This document shows, piece after piece, positions 36,245 through 48,289 of a DNA stretch of 64,000 bases. The position numbers and the translations under genes were made by a program. Source of the stretch: Scalesia atractyloides (taxonomy: Eukaryota; Streptophyta; Magnoliopsida; Asterales; Asteraceae); NCBI GenBank assembly GCA_947069175.1, contig CAMTDV010000027.1:37213369-37277368 (forward strand). The letters run 5' to 3'. The notes beneath the pieces were generated by a model. It had not been told where the DNA came from and did no database searches. It saw only the letters and a list, made by a program, of their open reading frames with translations. The number at the start of each line of letters is the position of its first letter. The first letter of the stretch is position 1.

Positions 36245-37264
36245 CTACGAAAGCTCTTGTTTCAGTGGCTGATTAGCCACTATCCTCTTGTTACCACTGT
36301 TGTTGTTGGAATGGTTGGCGTGGTTATTGTTGTTGTAGTTCACCTGTGTACCCTTCTTGAAGTGTGAATATTTCCTTTTCCCGTCATTTGCCGATTCGAT
36401 GTGCGATTCTTTCTTTTTTGTCCCCTTCACAAACAATTTCTTCATTCTCACAGCATCTTTAGTAAGACTAACAGCCAGTGTCACAGCAGAAGTAATGGTA
36501 GCAGGACTCGATGCAGTCACCATGCTACGAATTTCGGGTACTAAACCCCAGATATAGCGCTCGATGCGCTTGAATTTCGGTGTTACAAGGTATGGTATCA
36601 CACGAGACAGATCATGGAATCTCTGGGTATAACCCACAATGTCAGCACCATTCATAGTTAAATTCCAGAACTCAGTTTCTTGCTTCTGCAGTTCAGCCCT
36701 TGAACAATATTTTTCTCTCATTCTTTCCATCAAACTCTCCCAAGTCATCCCATAAGCAGCGTCATCACCCAGCATTTGCACTTGCAGGTTCCACCATGTA
36801 AGTGCTTCCTCAATGAACAGACCAGTAATAAAAGTGACTTGTTGGTCTGGGGAACATTTGCTCATTCGAAGCATGGAATCCGTTTTCTCTGTCCAGCATA
36901 CAAAGGCCACGGCACCACCGGTGCCATCGTAATTCAGCGGCCTGCAGTCCAAAAACTGCTTGTAGGTGCACCCTGAAATTTTTATAAATAGATTATGAAT
37001 GAGCAAATAACGAAACGCACGAACAGATTAAAAGAATTATTTGACTTGTCCCTGACTTCCTGATCCGCCAGTTCCACCACTTCCACCTGCTCCGTCCGTT
37101 CCACCAGTACGTCCAATATTACTTTCGTTTCGGTTGGCCTCGTATTGGGCTAGGGCCTAGGATATTCTCTGTTCCAACAAGGCATTCAGTTCAGCCTCAT
37201 TCCTAGGAATGGGTTGTGGTTGGTTTACGTTTCGAGTGCGAGGGGCTCTTCATCTTGGTGGCAT
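36245..37264 (-). pseudogene. Element A gag, with a probable small intron
   Basis: The second-exon-like part (36245-36972) starts GCTYKQFLDCRPLNYDGTGG and holds the gag core (FITGLFIEEALTWWNLQVQM, EKYCSRAELQKQETEFWNLT, MNGADIVGYTQRFHDLSRVI), ending in a basic, Asn-rich tail. Upstream, from the ATG at 37264-37262, lies a short Arg-rich segment (MPPR, then a stop, then RAPRTRNVNQ) and a Gly-rich end. The two are separated by 73 bp (36973-37045) beginning GT and ending TTTCAG, which looks like an intron. Stops within the first part make it a relic. Confidence 0.8.
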
Positions 37265-37366
37265 GATCTTTCAAGATATATGGTAGCAAAGATTAGACGT
37301 CTATTTATTAAATATTCTTTCAGTTAGCTATAATTTCTAATTATTCATACATATATATATATACAC

Positions 37367-37401
<35 letters not shown>

Positions 37402-37785
37402 AGCAAGTAATCAAGTAATCAAGCAATTAAATAACACATAATAATTTAAATATATATATATAAACGATCCATCAAATAAATAAGTCGGCTCCGTGCAATA
37501 CACCATGCATAGAAATCAATATAATGCATCATAACGAAGACATCAAGCTTTTATATAATAAGACAACTTGTTACACGATCGTTTGTAAAGGAAACAATAA
37601 TGTACTCGGGTTACACCACCCGGTCATACAAGTTTAATACATATAAAAACAAAATCTTCCTTCACTTGCGATCTTCATTCTTCGAGTTGTCTTCAAACCT
37701 TGACGTGTAGTCTTCACCAAAAACGGGGACCTAGTTCCCATCCAAAAGTACCTGAAAATAAAACCCTAATGTGCTGGGGGAGATG
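37265..37785. other. Non-coding spacer of element A
   Basis: Between gag and the solo-LTR insertion. Contains TA/CATA runs (about 37348-37460) and an AT-rich tract; no open frame. Confidence 0.6.
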
Positions 37786-37983
37786 GTGGTTGTAACATTT
37801 GTCATAAAATGGGTTCTAAAACCCTCTCCGTTATGTAATACAAGTATACGTTTTGATGTTCGTTACGTATTTATGTGAAATGTTTAAAAGTTTGATATAT
37901 TATTTGCATTAAATAATAAATAAAATATAAGGTTAAAATAATAATGATAATAAATAAAATATAAGTAATAAAAAATAACAAAA

Positions 37984-38050
37984 GGGTGCGGACCGCGGGT
38001 ATCGAACCCGGGTCTTCACCCAAACAAAACACACTACACACCACTGCAGT
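37984..38050 (-). other. tRNA-like segment, antisense, in the solo LTR
   Basis: The minus strand has a perfect Pol III B-box (GGTTCGATACC, about 38000-38010) in a T-arm-like hairpin, CGGG TTCGATA CCCG. Upstream is an A-box-like TGCAGTGGTGTGTAGTG. The same core occurs in the second copy at about 59533-59570. No complete cloverleaf can be drawn. It is either tRNA-derived or chance; conservation favours the former. Confidence 0.5.
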
Positions 38051-38634
38051 ACACACACAACATCTGAATAAATCTAGTGAATAATCTTTAAACTATCCTA
38101 TTCAAGTCATCTCCTTGAAATGCCCGCCTTGTAACAGTCGCTCAAATCAAGCAATCATCAAAGATCCGTATTTCTCTTAAATTAAACGGATGTAACCGTT
38201 ATCAAAACATGTAATAGACTCAATTATTGAGTCAACATCCTTCAAATCAGTTATGCAATCTCATCATCATTATCGATTTTGACCGAAACCGAAATCCTTA
38301 ATCCAAGTTCCTGCCTCATCTATAAATAGAAGTTTAAGAACTCCAATAGAATGCACACTCTCAAAAGCTTTACTACACCTCTCCTGTTCATCCAAGATTA
38401 CTCACCGGAATTGTATTCAACCGCCGGAATCCTCGCCGGAGATCAGAACACCTTCGTTTTGGTATGCCACTACACATATTTCCTTTCATTCTTTTATTAA
38501 ATCCCACCAGTAGATGTATGAAGATTTAATTGTTAATCAGAAACAAACAAATCGGGTTTCACCATTTCTGTATTTTGAAACAAAAAAGATGAAGTGGAAG
38601 TTGGGGTTTAAATGTATTTAAATCGGTAATAATA

Positions 38635-38715
38635 CCGGGTTAGACACACAGTCTAGTGGTGGACTGTGTGCACTTGGAACATATGGTCCCGGTTCGAGTC
38701 TTAACACGTTGCCGA
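38635..38715 (+). other. tRNA-like segment 1 in the solo LTR
   Basis: Starts CCGGGTTAGACAC. It has a perfect 8-bp hairpin (ACACAGTC 38646-38653 with GACTGTGT 38662-38669) around a TAGTGGTG loop, and a B-box GGTTCGAGTC at 38691-38700. First of three related units spaced about 165-170 bp. Confidence 0.5.
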
Positions 38716-38800
38716 TTTCCTGAATTAAACCAACCCTTTTTATAACTTATATATAATCAGATTCAGTTTGTGTATAAATTTAATTAAAAACCTATATTCT

Positions 38801-38880
38801 CCGGGTTAGACACACAACCCAGTTGGTCGGGCTGTGTGCAACACGAAGCGTGGGCGTGGGTTCGAGACCGGTTTGTTACA
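38801..38880 (+). other. tRNA-like segment 2 in the solo LTR
   Basis: Starts CCGGGTTAGACAC, then the A-box-like CCCAGTTGGTCGGG and the B-box GGGTTCGAGACC at about 38858-38869. Spacing of the two boxes is in the usual range for a tRNA gene. The anticodon arm is not convincing. Confidence 0.5.
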
Positions 38881-38970
38881 CCGACTTTGCAAATTTCAAA
38901 ACCTTTTTAATTAATTAAAAATAAGTTCATCTTAGTAAGTATATATAATTAACTAAATTCCAGAATATTT

Positions 38971-39050
38971 CGGGTTAGACACGTAGCTCAGTTGGTAGAG
39001 TTGCGTGCACGTAAACAAGAGGTCACGCGTTCGAGTCCCACACGCTACGT
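38971..39050 (+). other. tRNA-like segment 3 in the solo LTR (best A and B boxes)
   Basis: Starts CGGGTTAGACACG. It has a perfect A-box TAGCTCAGTTGG at 38984-38995 with a D-arm that pairs, and a B-box GTTCGAGTCC at 39029-39038, 33 bp apart. The acceptor and anticodon stems do not pair well, so I call it tRNA-related, not a functional tRNA gene. Confidence 0.6.
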
Positions 39051-40052
39051 ATTACACCCGATCCGACCGGTTCGACTCCTAAAAAGGGGTATATTTTTTA
39101 ATTAACCTTTATCTTTATTTTTCTCCAAAATCTATAAAAAAATATAGTAAAATAAGTCCTTTTTAAGTATAAAAATTAGTAATAAATACTGTAAAATTAT
39201 CTAAAAAGTCTAATAAAATTCATTAAATAAAAATACTAATTTTAAATAAAAGAAATATATTTACCAAATTATTACGTGAATATTTAGGTTAGATTTCTCG
39301 TCGGTTGGAATCTTTAAATCGTGCGCGCTCAAATCAAGAACGCACCCACAGTGAGTAAATTCCTACAAACTTCCCCTTTTTATTCATGTTTTGGGGTGTA
39401 TCATGTGTCGTTTATTTATATCCTTTAATAAAGCACTTGTGCTACTACCATTATATGAACTAACGTGCTATGTGATATTTGGTTTATTGTTATATGTGGT
39501 TATACTTTCTCATTTCAGTCAACCTTTCACATTAGGCCCATCAGTTCCCCGTTTCATACGGGTAGAGCATCGCGTTGCCTAATTAGGTCAGCTCCGTTTG
39601 ATTGAGCCTTGATCTCACAGCACATCGCTTATCGTGCTCACATGTACATTGCTAGATGATTACGTGGTTTGTGGATAGATTACCTATACGTTTTCTCATA
39701 TTTGGTTTATGCATATTTTTATTAAATTAATAAACATAACAATTCTTTCTTAAATTTAAATGAGATTCACTTGCCAACTTTTGTTGACCCAAATCTCTAT
39801 TTGTACACATGATACAGGTGATCAGGTTGAAGCAAAGAATACATAGGATTGGGCCTTAGAAGAAGGATAAATCGTTACTTGAATGTCTTGTTTAGAACAC
39901 TTGGTTTGTATGGTTTATGTGTGGTTTGGAATATTTCTTTTTTTTCTATAATAAATATGAAACTTTGATAATAGTAAATGTCATGAGCTTTGATGAAAAC
40001 TCAATCATGCCCCGACTACCATATCCGCTGCGAGTTAGGGTGTGACAGTGGT

Positions 40053-41097
40053 GGGGTAAGGGTAACTAGACTGCGGAGGTGGGTAACCTCCTACTCAAGC
40101 TCACGAACTCGGCGAAGTAAGACGCCTATTTGCTGCTCGAGCATTAGGATACGAGCAGCCTGACCATCGGATGGCATGGGAGGTGGTGTTGGAGGCATGG
40201 TAATCGCCTGCCTCTCCATGTCACAGACCCTCTAACGTAGGGTCTGAATCTGTTGCTCCAGGGAGCGAATCCAACTGTCCGTGGAGAAAGGGGTATAGTG
40301 GCAGGGATGGTAGGGGTCGAACATGGGCATTATGTGTGGTGGTGAGCATGGGGTAGGGCTATTGGCACTCGAGATGGACCCGCCTCATAGCATGGGGATG
40401 GTGGTATGTATGATGGTCCAGAGGAATGGGGGTGACGGGAACAAAAAGCCTCCTGATAAGGAATCGATCTAATCCAAGCAGAGTTCCTACCGGTCTAGAA
40501 ATAGGAATGGTACTCTTAGTAGATGGTGTGGGGGTAAGAACGGATGTATGGGTGGGACGGGTGTGGAGGTCGGGGTAGCGATGGGTATGGTATCGAAGCT
40601 GCTGTCAGTGGCATCCGCCCGAAGCCCGGCTCTACGGATAGTAGCAGAGGACGCACGGTCGCTCTCATCTGATGATGAGATAGCCGCAACAGAGACTACT
40701 GGTGAGGATACCTCCAAAATGGCGATGTCAATCACCTCTCCATCACCAAGATCCTTGTCTAAGTGATCAACATGGAATACCGGGGCCTCGTCCTCGTCGT
40801 CATATATGTCAATAATAGGGGGCCAAACAGCAAGGGGAATGGCGTCGATAGGGAGAATCTCTACTAGGTGTTCACCCTCAGGGTGACCTATGATAATCTG
40901 CTGATGATGCTGGGGATGTAGGGCTAAAATGTCATCCACCAGAGGGACGCCTGCGTCAGCTACGAAATCAGGGTCCTCCTCGGGCTCTGACTCACTATCC
41001 GAGGAAATATAGTGAACGATGGGTCCAACCTCACCGTCCGAGTCGATCTCCATGGGGTCATGGTCGTCGTAAATCCCACTTTCTGCTGAAGACATAG
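40053..41097 (-). pseudogene. Element A acidic ORF ahead of gag
   Basis: Starts MSSAESGIYDDHDPMEIDSD at about 41095. About 200 codons rich in Asp, Glu and Ser (SSDSESEPEEDPD), then Pro-rich. After a stop near 40487 the remains go on to a C-terminal coiled-coil-like part (EQQIQTLR, ILMLEQQIGVLLRRVRELE), with further stops, up to the solo-LTR junction. I recall similar acidic leader proteins from Asteraceae Gypsy elements; the function is unknown. It may be the N-terminal part of gag. The in-frame ATG at 41125 is less likely because MSS at 41095 is the family-like start. Confidence 0.65.
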
Positions 41098-41145
41098 TAA
41101 CCTGGAAAAAGGATTCATACGACATGTATAATTAATTGTTATTTA

Positions 41146-41176
<31 letters not shown>

Positions 41177-41434
41177 AAATGCAGGCATCACATATTGTCC
41201 ATTTCAAGTTGTACTATTTGTTTTGGGTGAATCAACTTAATGTTCTATGTCTATCCTTTGTAGGTTAAGTCCCATAATGTCCTTGCATTATTTTGTAAAA
41301 TAAGTTTATGTAGTGGATCTTTTGAAATAGTTATGCAATGAAAACCTTTTGTTGATGTAAAAATTGTTTTCATGAGCGGATCCTAGTGATTGTAGACTAG
41401 ACTCGAGAAGGAATCCTGGTTCACTACAATCAAA
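41098..41434 (-). other. Untranslated leader of element A
   Basis: Between PBS and the acidic ORF; contains a TA/CA microsatellite (about 41148-41176). No ORF of note. Confidence 0.6.
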
Positions 41435-41446
41435 GCTCTGATACCA
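41435..41446 (-). promoter_or_regulatory. Primer-binding site of element A
   Basis: The minus strand reads TGGTATCAGAGC, three bases from the 5' LTR; initiator Met-tRNA type. Confidence 0.92.
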
Positions 41447-41449
41447 ATC

Positions 41450-42451
41450 TGTCGCACCAGCTCGTAGGTGGAAGCACACGGTGTGATCTGATTGATTCTC
41501 ATTACATACAACATAAGTGAACATATATATGAATAAAACATTCTCCATATGCCATTACTGAAATTGTTTCAAAACACAACATAGGTTAAGTATATTGTTA
41601 CAAACCATTAAATTGTCAAATTGTTAAATTACCAAAATGCAAGATTTTAAATACAAAGGTTTTGTCCCTTATATCACCGCAAGTAGGCGGGATATACTGG
41701 GCAAATCCTTCAAAAGGTGGCATTGGAGACTTGATACTTGTTTCTTGATTTGCAGCCTTCTGTATAGATCCACTAATTACCTGAAATACATGTTAAGTTG
41801 AAAATCAACAAAAGTTGGCGAGTTCATGTGTTTTAACTGTATGAGTTGTATCCATAAAATATATGAAATATTTGTATCGAAACCCGATATGTAAAGCGTC
41901 AATGAAATCGTTGATCATTAATGTTTTGCAAGGACATTAATATGTGTGACGACATAGGAAGCATCCAAACCTAGACGATTTATGTCGATTAACCTCGACT
42001 GGGACGACAAATGCACTCTTCTGTGTGGGTCCATGACCAACAGTGGGGCTCACCAACACCCGCTAGATCTAACCTTTGTACCGTGGTCTTAAACAATATT
42101 AATGGTGCTTAAGTTCCAGCTTATTCGCACATGATCTAAGTTTTTTCATTCCCTAGCTTATCATACCATTGAACATGTATTTCCCCCGATAATTGTAAAA
42201 CAGTAAAACATTTAGGATGAAAAGGGGGACATGAACTCACTGTTTAGCTTTCCGCTTTCGCTGTTTAACTCAGGTACCTTTCTTTGAATTCGTACCACAA
42301 CCTACAAACGCGTTAGGTTTTGTTAAACACTTCGATCTTTGAATGAGTCATGTTCATGTTTCTTGACTTAAATATTTGTTAAGACTTGTTCAGTGTTTTG
42401 TTTCATTTGGTTGTATTTTCAATGTACGATGCTCCACTGAGATGCGTTTTT

Positions 42452-42504
<53 letters not shown>

Positions 42505-45360
42505 TTGCATCTCCAGTGTTGCATGTATGGGCCTAACCCGTTAGCCTCCTTGCCTCGCACGCGTAAGATGTATATGTTTCATGTCTTCACATTATTGGGT
42601 TCCACCCGTTTGCCTCGGCGATACCATCGTCGGATATGTTCCTTATATAATTCTTCTTAATTATATAATATTCCAAGATCAATGTGTTAGCTAAAATATT
42701 ATATTTTAACTTGTATTATTTGTATCCACCACTTTATATATATCATTTTGTTTACGATTGGTTTGTTAAAAATAATCTATTGTTAACGTGTCTTGATATA
42801 TATAATTATTTCATTGGTTTCATGGTTTACTTATCCATGTTTAATAATCGTCAAGTATTATACATGTGTATTTCCCCAAGTATAGGTATACTTGTATTGT
42901 GTGTATTTGCATTCGTATTCTCATGGTTAAGTATAATACTTGTATAATGGTATTTTCACCAAATATTAATGGTATATATTGGCATGTACTTGTACGTATA
43001 AGAATACATATATTTCTTGTATTTATTACCCCCCTCACTTTTGTGTATTCTTAAATTATAAAATTTTAAGATATATTTAAAGTAGTACATGTATTATTAT
43101 GCTTGGTAAGTGTATTATCTAAAATAATATATATTTTTGTGATTAGTTCTAGAAAAATATATATTTTAGTTTCCACCAAAAATAATATATCTTTAGGAGG
43201 TTTATGAAATATATATTTTTATACACTTCAAAAATAACATGATTTTAGTATCGACGAAATACGATATAGTTTATATTTTTGTAACAATATATATTTTGTC
43301 ACTTGTTCGGTTTTGAAAATATTACTCACCACGCTTCAATATGCTGTATATTTTTAGTCCAAAATTCATATATAGTCCGATCGTCCGAATAGTCCATCTA
43401 TGTTTCCATGTATGGTTATGGATAGGTATATATATATTTTTTAATTCTTTGTTTGCCAATTATTATGTATTTATTTGTATGATTTATATTTCAAGTTCCT
43501 AACTATATACATATGTAAAACAAACAATAAACACATAACTTGTGATTCTTATGATCACTAAAATATATATATTTATGCCCAATTTTTTCTTTATAAAAGT
43601 CATGACTTCTTGAACTTATATTTTATACAAAAACATGGGGATTTTTATGTTTATGGTTTTTAAAACAAGTTTACTTGTAAGAACTTTATAACCATATAAC
43701 CACTTGATCATCCATCATTTTAAAACATGACAATCATTTTATCTACTTTAAATAGTTCATTTATTTGTTATAACAAGTTTATCACTATTTTGATCATGGA
43801 TCTTGTAGATCCATGTGGACACTTGTTAAATGTAATTTTCTAGTAAGTGTACACATGATGGATATGATTCATAGCACAAAATAAACATCTACATCTTTAT
43901 TACAACTTCAAGATAGCTTTGTTTTCTTTAGATCATATTACTTGTTCATATGTTCATCTTTTAAAGTTGATACTTTTGCATGGTGTAACTTATATATTAT
44001 CAAGATACTAGTAACAAGACGTTAAATGAAAGATTAGAAGGCTCACTACTAGCTCTTGTGGCTAGGGACGTGGCAAGATGAGCAAGTTGAAGAAGATGAT
44101 GCAAAGTTGGTGGATAAAAGCTCCCAAGAGAGGTCCTTGAACTTCCAATGCTTGAACCTTCCTTAGCTAGGCTTGAGACACCCTTGGATCACCTTAGATT
44201 ACCTTGGAAGTAGCTTGATGATGGAGGTGAGTGGTGGTGTGTGGTGGCCGTAGGTATGGAGGAAGATGGGGAGTTTGGAGTGTTTGAATTTGTGGTTTAG
44301 GAAGTTGTGAAAATGATCTAAGATCTTGTCTCCTTATAATCCCCCAACAACATAACCTCCAACATGTAATCCTAATAAGCACTAAGTCTTAAACAAGTTT
44401 AGGGGGACAACATGTGGGCATGTGGGGGCCCACATGTGACCGTCCACTTGACATGGGGGGGGGGGGGGCTTAGTTTGGTTTTAATCCTTAGTTAGTTGTT
44501 TAGTTAGGATATTAGGTGTTTAGTTAGGGGTATTTATGTATTTAGGGTTTTTGATGTATTTGAAGTATAATATGCCATATACTAGTTTAATAGTGCTAAA
44601 CAATGTTAAGTAGTTTATATTTTATGTCTAGTTCGTGTTCGGTTGCTTAACGGGTGTTAGGTTCGTTAACGGGTCTTTAAACGGAAGTTTAAGCAACTTG
44701 TATGAATTTTAGGGATTTTCAATCAAAACAATGTGTTTAATGCTTTTAACTAGTTGTATGATGTAAAAATATTGTTAACTAGTTCATATGATGTTTCAGA
44801 TTGTGTCCGGGTGTTCGTTTCGTTGCCGGTTCGTTAAAACGTTAACTTTCAAGGCTTATGTGATATGATATGTTTTTGTGCCAAATAATACTTTCAATGT
44901 CTTTTAAGTAGTGCATGATGTTTAACAATATTTCTGCATATTACCTAAGCTTGTGTTTGCTGATTTTTTGCTGAATTTTGCTGAATTGCTGCTTAGTGTA
45001 TAGTTCAGACAGTTTTAGTGCACGTATAGTTTCCGGAAAGTGTTAGCATTAATCCTTGCTTTCCCACATGGGGTTTAAAGTACAGTTTGCGTTGGACTCT
45101 CATCTAAGTCCTAAATCTGTAGTTTAACTGCGTACTGACACTGTGCTACCACAACTAGTCTAATAATTGTTTCTGATGCATTGTTCCAAGCAGTTTTTAA
45201 GGTAACCACTAAACAAATAATATGCATCATGTAATATATTCAGTGAACTTTCTAGATTGATGTCATGCAATTCACGCAGTTTAATTGTTCAAAACACATA
45301 AGTATATCATAAATTTCATTGTTTAATGTACATAATTAATCAAAAATGACAGTTGTCACA
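41450..45360 (-). repeat. 5' LTR of element A (3911 bp)
   Basis: Minus strand starts TGTGACAACTG at 45360 and ends GGTGCGACA at 41450 (one change against the partner). It contains a longer TA run (about 42454-42501) and a G run (about 44456-44469). It lacks about 395 bp found in the 3' LTR, joined at ACCATATA/ACCACTTGATC near 43697. Confidence 0.92.
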
Positions 45361-45365
45361 ATTTT

Positions 45366-46949
45366 GTGCGGGTTGGTTCATCAACCGCCAAGTTTTCTTA
45401 ACAGCTAAGTTTTCTGATTGATTATTATAAGTTTCGCCGCGCGTACTTGGGGTTTTGATTACGGGTTTTCAGGATATGTTTGAGGATTGTTACGCAACCC
45501 TATCGCAACACAACAACACCATCCCCAACCACCACATCACCACCCCAACCTTATCGCACCACCACCACAACACCACTCCAAAGCACTATCGCACAACAAC
45601 CATGGAACTACCCCCAACCACACCGGTCACAATCTCCGGTTTCAACCCCTTTATCATCTTCATCCATGTCACCTGAACCAGAGATCATTAATCACCATTC
45701 TTCTCATATCTAACCTCATGTTTGACGATGGTTGTGTTATATGGTGGTGGTAGTTGTTGTTGTCTCGTAGAGAGAGATGTTTGAGTAGTGAGAGAGTGTA
45801 CGTGTGTAGTTTTTTATATTGTTTATATTATTTTTAAAGACATGTATTTTTGTCTTTTCATAAAAGACTAACATGTGGATGGAATTAGTAAAATAGACTC
45901 GGATGGTTACAAATTGATAAACCAGGTACCCAGGTAGTTAAAGTTTTTTTATTTTGAATTCAAGAAGTTAAAACCATTAAAACATGGAGACTCAATAAGT
46001 AATTTATTATTATAAATATATGTTGTTTTGATTTTATTGTTATTCTTGTTATAACTGAATATCCCTACACTATTAGGAATTTTGAGGATGTAAAGGAATC
46101 AAGCCTTATACAAGGTACCTACGATCCGACGGTTGGTACACCCACATAATACCTAATAGTGTTACAAGTTTATCTTACAAGTCTAATAAAAGTACTTTTA
46201 TTTGTCATTTAAAGGAGATGAGGCGATGTTTAAACAAGTAATAAACTTGTGTTTTTATTTTGACATCGATTGGTTTATCAACATCTATCGAGATTTTTAT
46301 ATTAAACAAATATTGATATTTACATAAACAAATAACACATTCATCAATGTATAATTTTCTAGAAGTCAGCTTTGTTTAACATAGAGCTTTAATTTTAAAC
46401 AAAAGGGCTAAAATTAGAAAGGTTAAATGAGTTGTCTTTACTGGTTGATAGGCCAAGTCTAGTTTATATGAATCCAAATATGGCACGAACTTGATATATC
46501 TGTTAGATACATGAATCCTTACACAACAAGTGTATTTGTGAGTTGCCACAAATATTAAATACGACGACCATGTAATTTAAAAAAATTGTTTATTACAACT
46601 TTACAACAAAATTAGAAAATATGGATAAAAATCTTGTTTGAATTATGAAACATTTTAAACGTTCGCATACAATAACCAAACACTTTCATAAATCACAAAA
46701 ACACATAAAATAACTGATCAAGCCACAAGCTACTAAGATTGACCCGAATCTCAAGCTGTCAAAACACACCCATGTGGAAACCATTTCATAAAACACACTA
46801 GTTTTGTTTCACAAAATAATAAATCAACTTATAGTTTTTGTTTCATAAAATAATAAATCAACTTGCAAAGTAGTCAAGTTGACCCGAACCTCATCATGTC
46901 CGTATATAGCACATAATCATCAATTTACGTAATTGTCAAATATTATAAG
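45366..46949. other. No gene; CAC-rich tract then AT-rich DNA
   Basis: 45490-45610 is a strand-biased CCACAACACC tract; the small ORFs there are compositional. A TGGTGG stretch follows at 45742-45760, then AT-rich sequence. I see nothing further, apart from a near-repeat of CACAAAATAATAAATCAACTT at about 46810 and 46845. Confidence 0.5.
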
Positions 46950-48289
46950 GAGTAAAGTATAATTTCAATCCCTTGGTTTACACCCAATCACACACATAAC
47001 CCTCATTTAAAAAAAGAACAATCAAGCACTTATGGTTGTCGATTACAATCAGTCAAGTCCCAGAGAGCATTTGTTGTTAGTCAAATGTTAGTTGATCGGG
47101 ACACGGATGTCTTTTTTACTTTTAATTTCAAGGGCAATTTGGTCATTTCGTTGTGTATAACCCCAAATGCAAATCTTTGTCTATATTGTCTTTTCTTTCT
47201 CTCTCTAAAAATGCATATCTTCATCTTCATTGCCCTTTCTTTCTCTTTCTAAAAATACAGATCTCAATGAATAGCTGCAATAAATTATTAAATTGAATGT
47301 AAACTAACAATAATTAGATATTATTAACAGTATGGAGAATTTTACACAAATACGCCTCATCCAAATAGTTCATGACAACAATACAACCAAAAATAAGTCC
47401 CATAAGAACAAATTGAACATAAATCAGATCCATTATTGAATCAATAACAACAAGAATGAATAGCAACAACAATTAATTGTATAACTTCCAGTTATAATAA
47501 CCTCATTAATATAATGAACAACACTCTATAATGCAATCTAAATCGATCTAATTGATCACGTAAACTATCCAAACAGTTAAAAAACACATGAACTACCAAG
47601 AAACTTATACAATTTAACGGATTAGTCACTAGATCTAGAAGCAAGACAAGTGGAATTAGGGCTTAGAGCCAACGCAGTGACGCCTTTTTTTATGATCACG
47701 AACAACTTTCAGAGTAACTGATGGTAACAAACTGTCATTGTTGTGAGCTTCATGCAGTTCATTGATCTGATTTCATCATTGAATTATTGGGTATCGCATG
47801 GTTACGGCTTAGAAGTAGTTTGAGCGCTTGTGGATTTGTTGTTGTTATTCTTTCTAATTCTCTCTGTAAAAATGCAGTTCTTCATCTTCATTGCCTTTTC
47901 TTTCTCTCTCTAATTATATGATGAGGAAAATGATGAAATTAGTGGATTAGCTGCCCTTAAACCCGATCCTAATGACCTTAATGCTGGTGAGAATGCAGTG
48001 TTTCATGAGGATTTTGTTGTCTGCATTTTAGGGTTACTTGAATTGAAGACGGTGGTGGGGTTGGGAGTTGCAGAGAATAAAAAGGGGAGAAGACGATTTC
48101 GTATTGTAGTTTTGGTCCCTAAAGGGCATTATGGTCTTAACCAAAATCCTAACGTTAACCTAACGCACATTTGATGGAGGGACTTGATTGATTGCAATTA
48201 ATAATCACATGGATTGATTGTTTTTTTTCAAATGAGGACTATATGAGTGATTGGTTGTAAACCTCAGGGACTGAAATTGTACATTACTC
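46950..48289. mobile_element. MULE-type MITE, 1.34 kb
   Basis: Terminal inverted repeats of over 110 bp start GAGTAAAGTATAATTTCA (left) and GAGTAATGTACAATTTCA (right, reverse complement), both continuing through GTTTACA, CAATCAC and TCAAGTCCC. Flanks are TATTATAAG (46941-46949) and TATGATAAG (48290-48298), a 9-bp duplication with one mismatch, as expected for Mutator-like elements. No transposase is encoded. The interior contains two similar TCTTCATCTTCATTGCC phrases. Confidence 0.8.

Larger units (their letters stand above)
37791..40047 (+). mobile_element. Solo LTR (Gypsy-like, 2257 bp) inserted in element A
   Basis: Begins TGTAACATTT and ends GGGTGTGACA. Flanked by GTGGT at 37786-37790 and 40048-40052, a clean 5-bp target duplication. 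No PBS, polypurine tract or coding lies between, so it is a solo LTR left by LTR-LTR recombination. A second, truncated copy lies at 59332-61269. It holds four tRNA-like segments. Orientation is given by TG...CA and by the GGTGTGACA end shared with the other Gypsy LTRs here. Confidence 0.9.
14303..45360 (-). mobile_element. Gypsy element A: complete chromovirus with two nested insertions
   Basis: Two related long LTRs bound it (14303-18578 and 41450-45360). A PBS adjoins the right LTR and a polypurine tract adjoins the left one, so it reads on the minus strand. The 5-bp target duplication ATTTT is present at 14298-14302 and 45361-45365. Removing insertion B and the solo LTR leaves about 14.8 kb. 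Internal order is acidic ORF, gag, zinc knuckles, protease, RT, RNase H, integrase, chromodomain-like tail, which fits a Tekay/Del-type chromovirus. Pol has several stops and the RT active site is altered, so the copy is inactive. Confidence 0.93.

Noticed and set aside
38984..39050. Functional tRNA gene
   Set aside because: A-box, B-box and D-arm fit, but acceptor, anticodon and T stems do not pair; kept only as tRNA-like.
45455..45753. Three overlapping plus-strand ORFs
   Set aside because: CAC-rich low-complexity sequence read in three frames; no domain.
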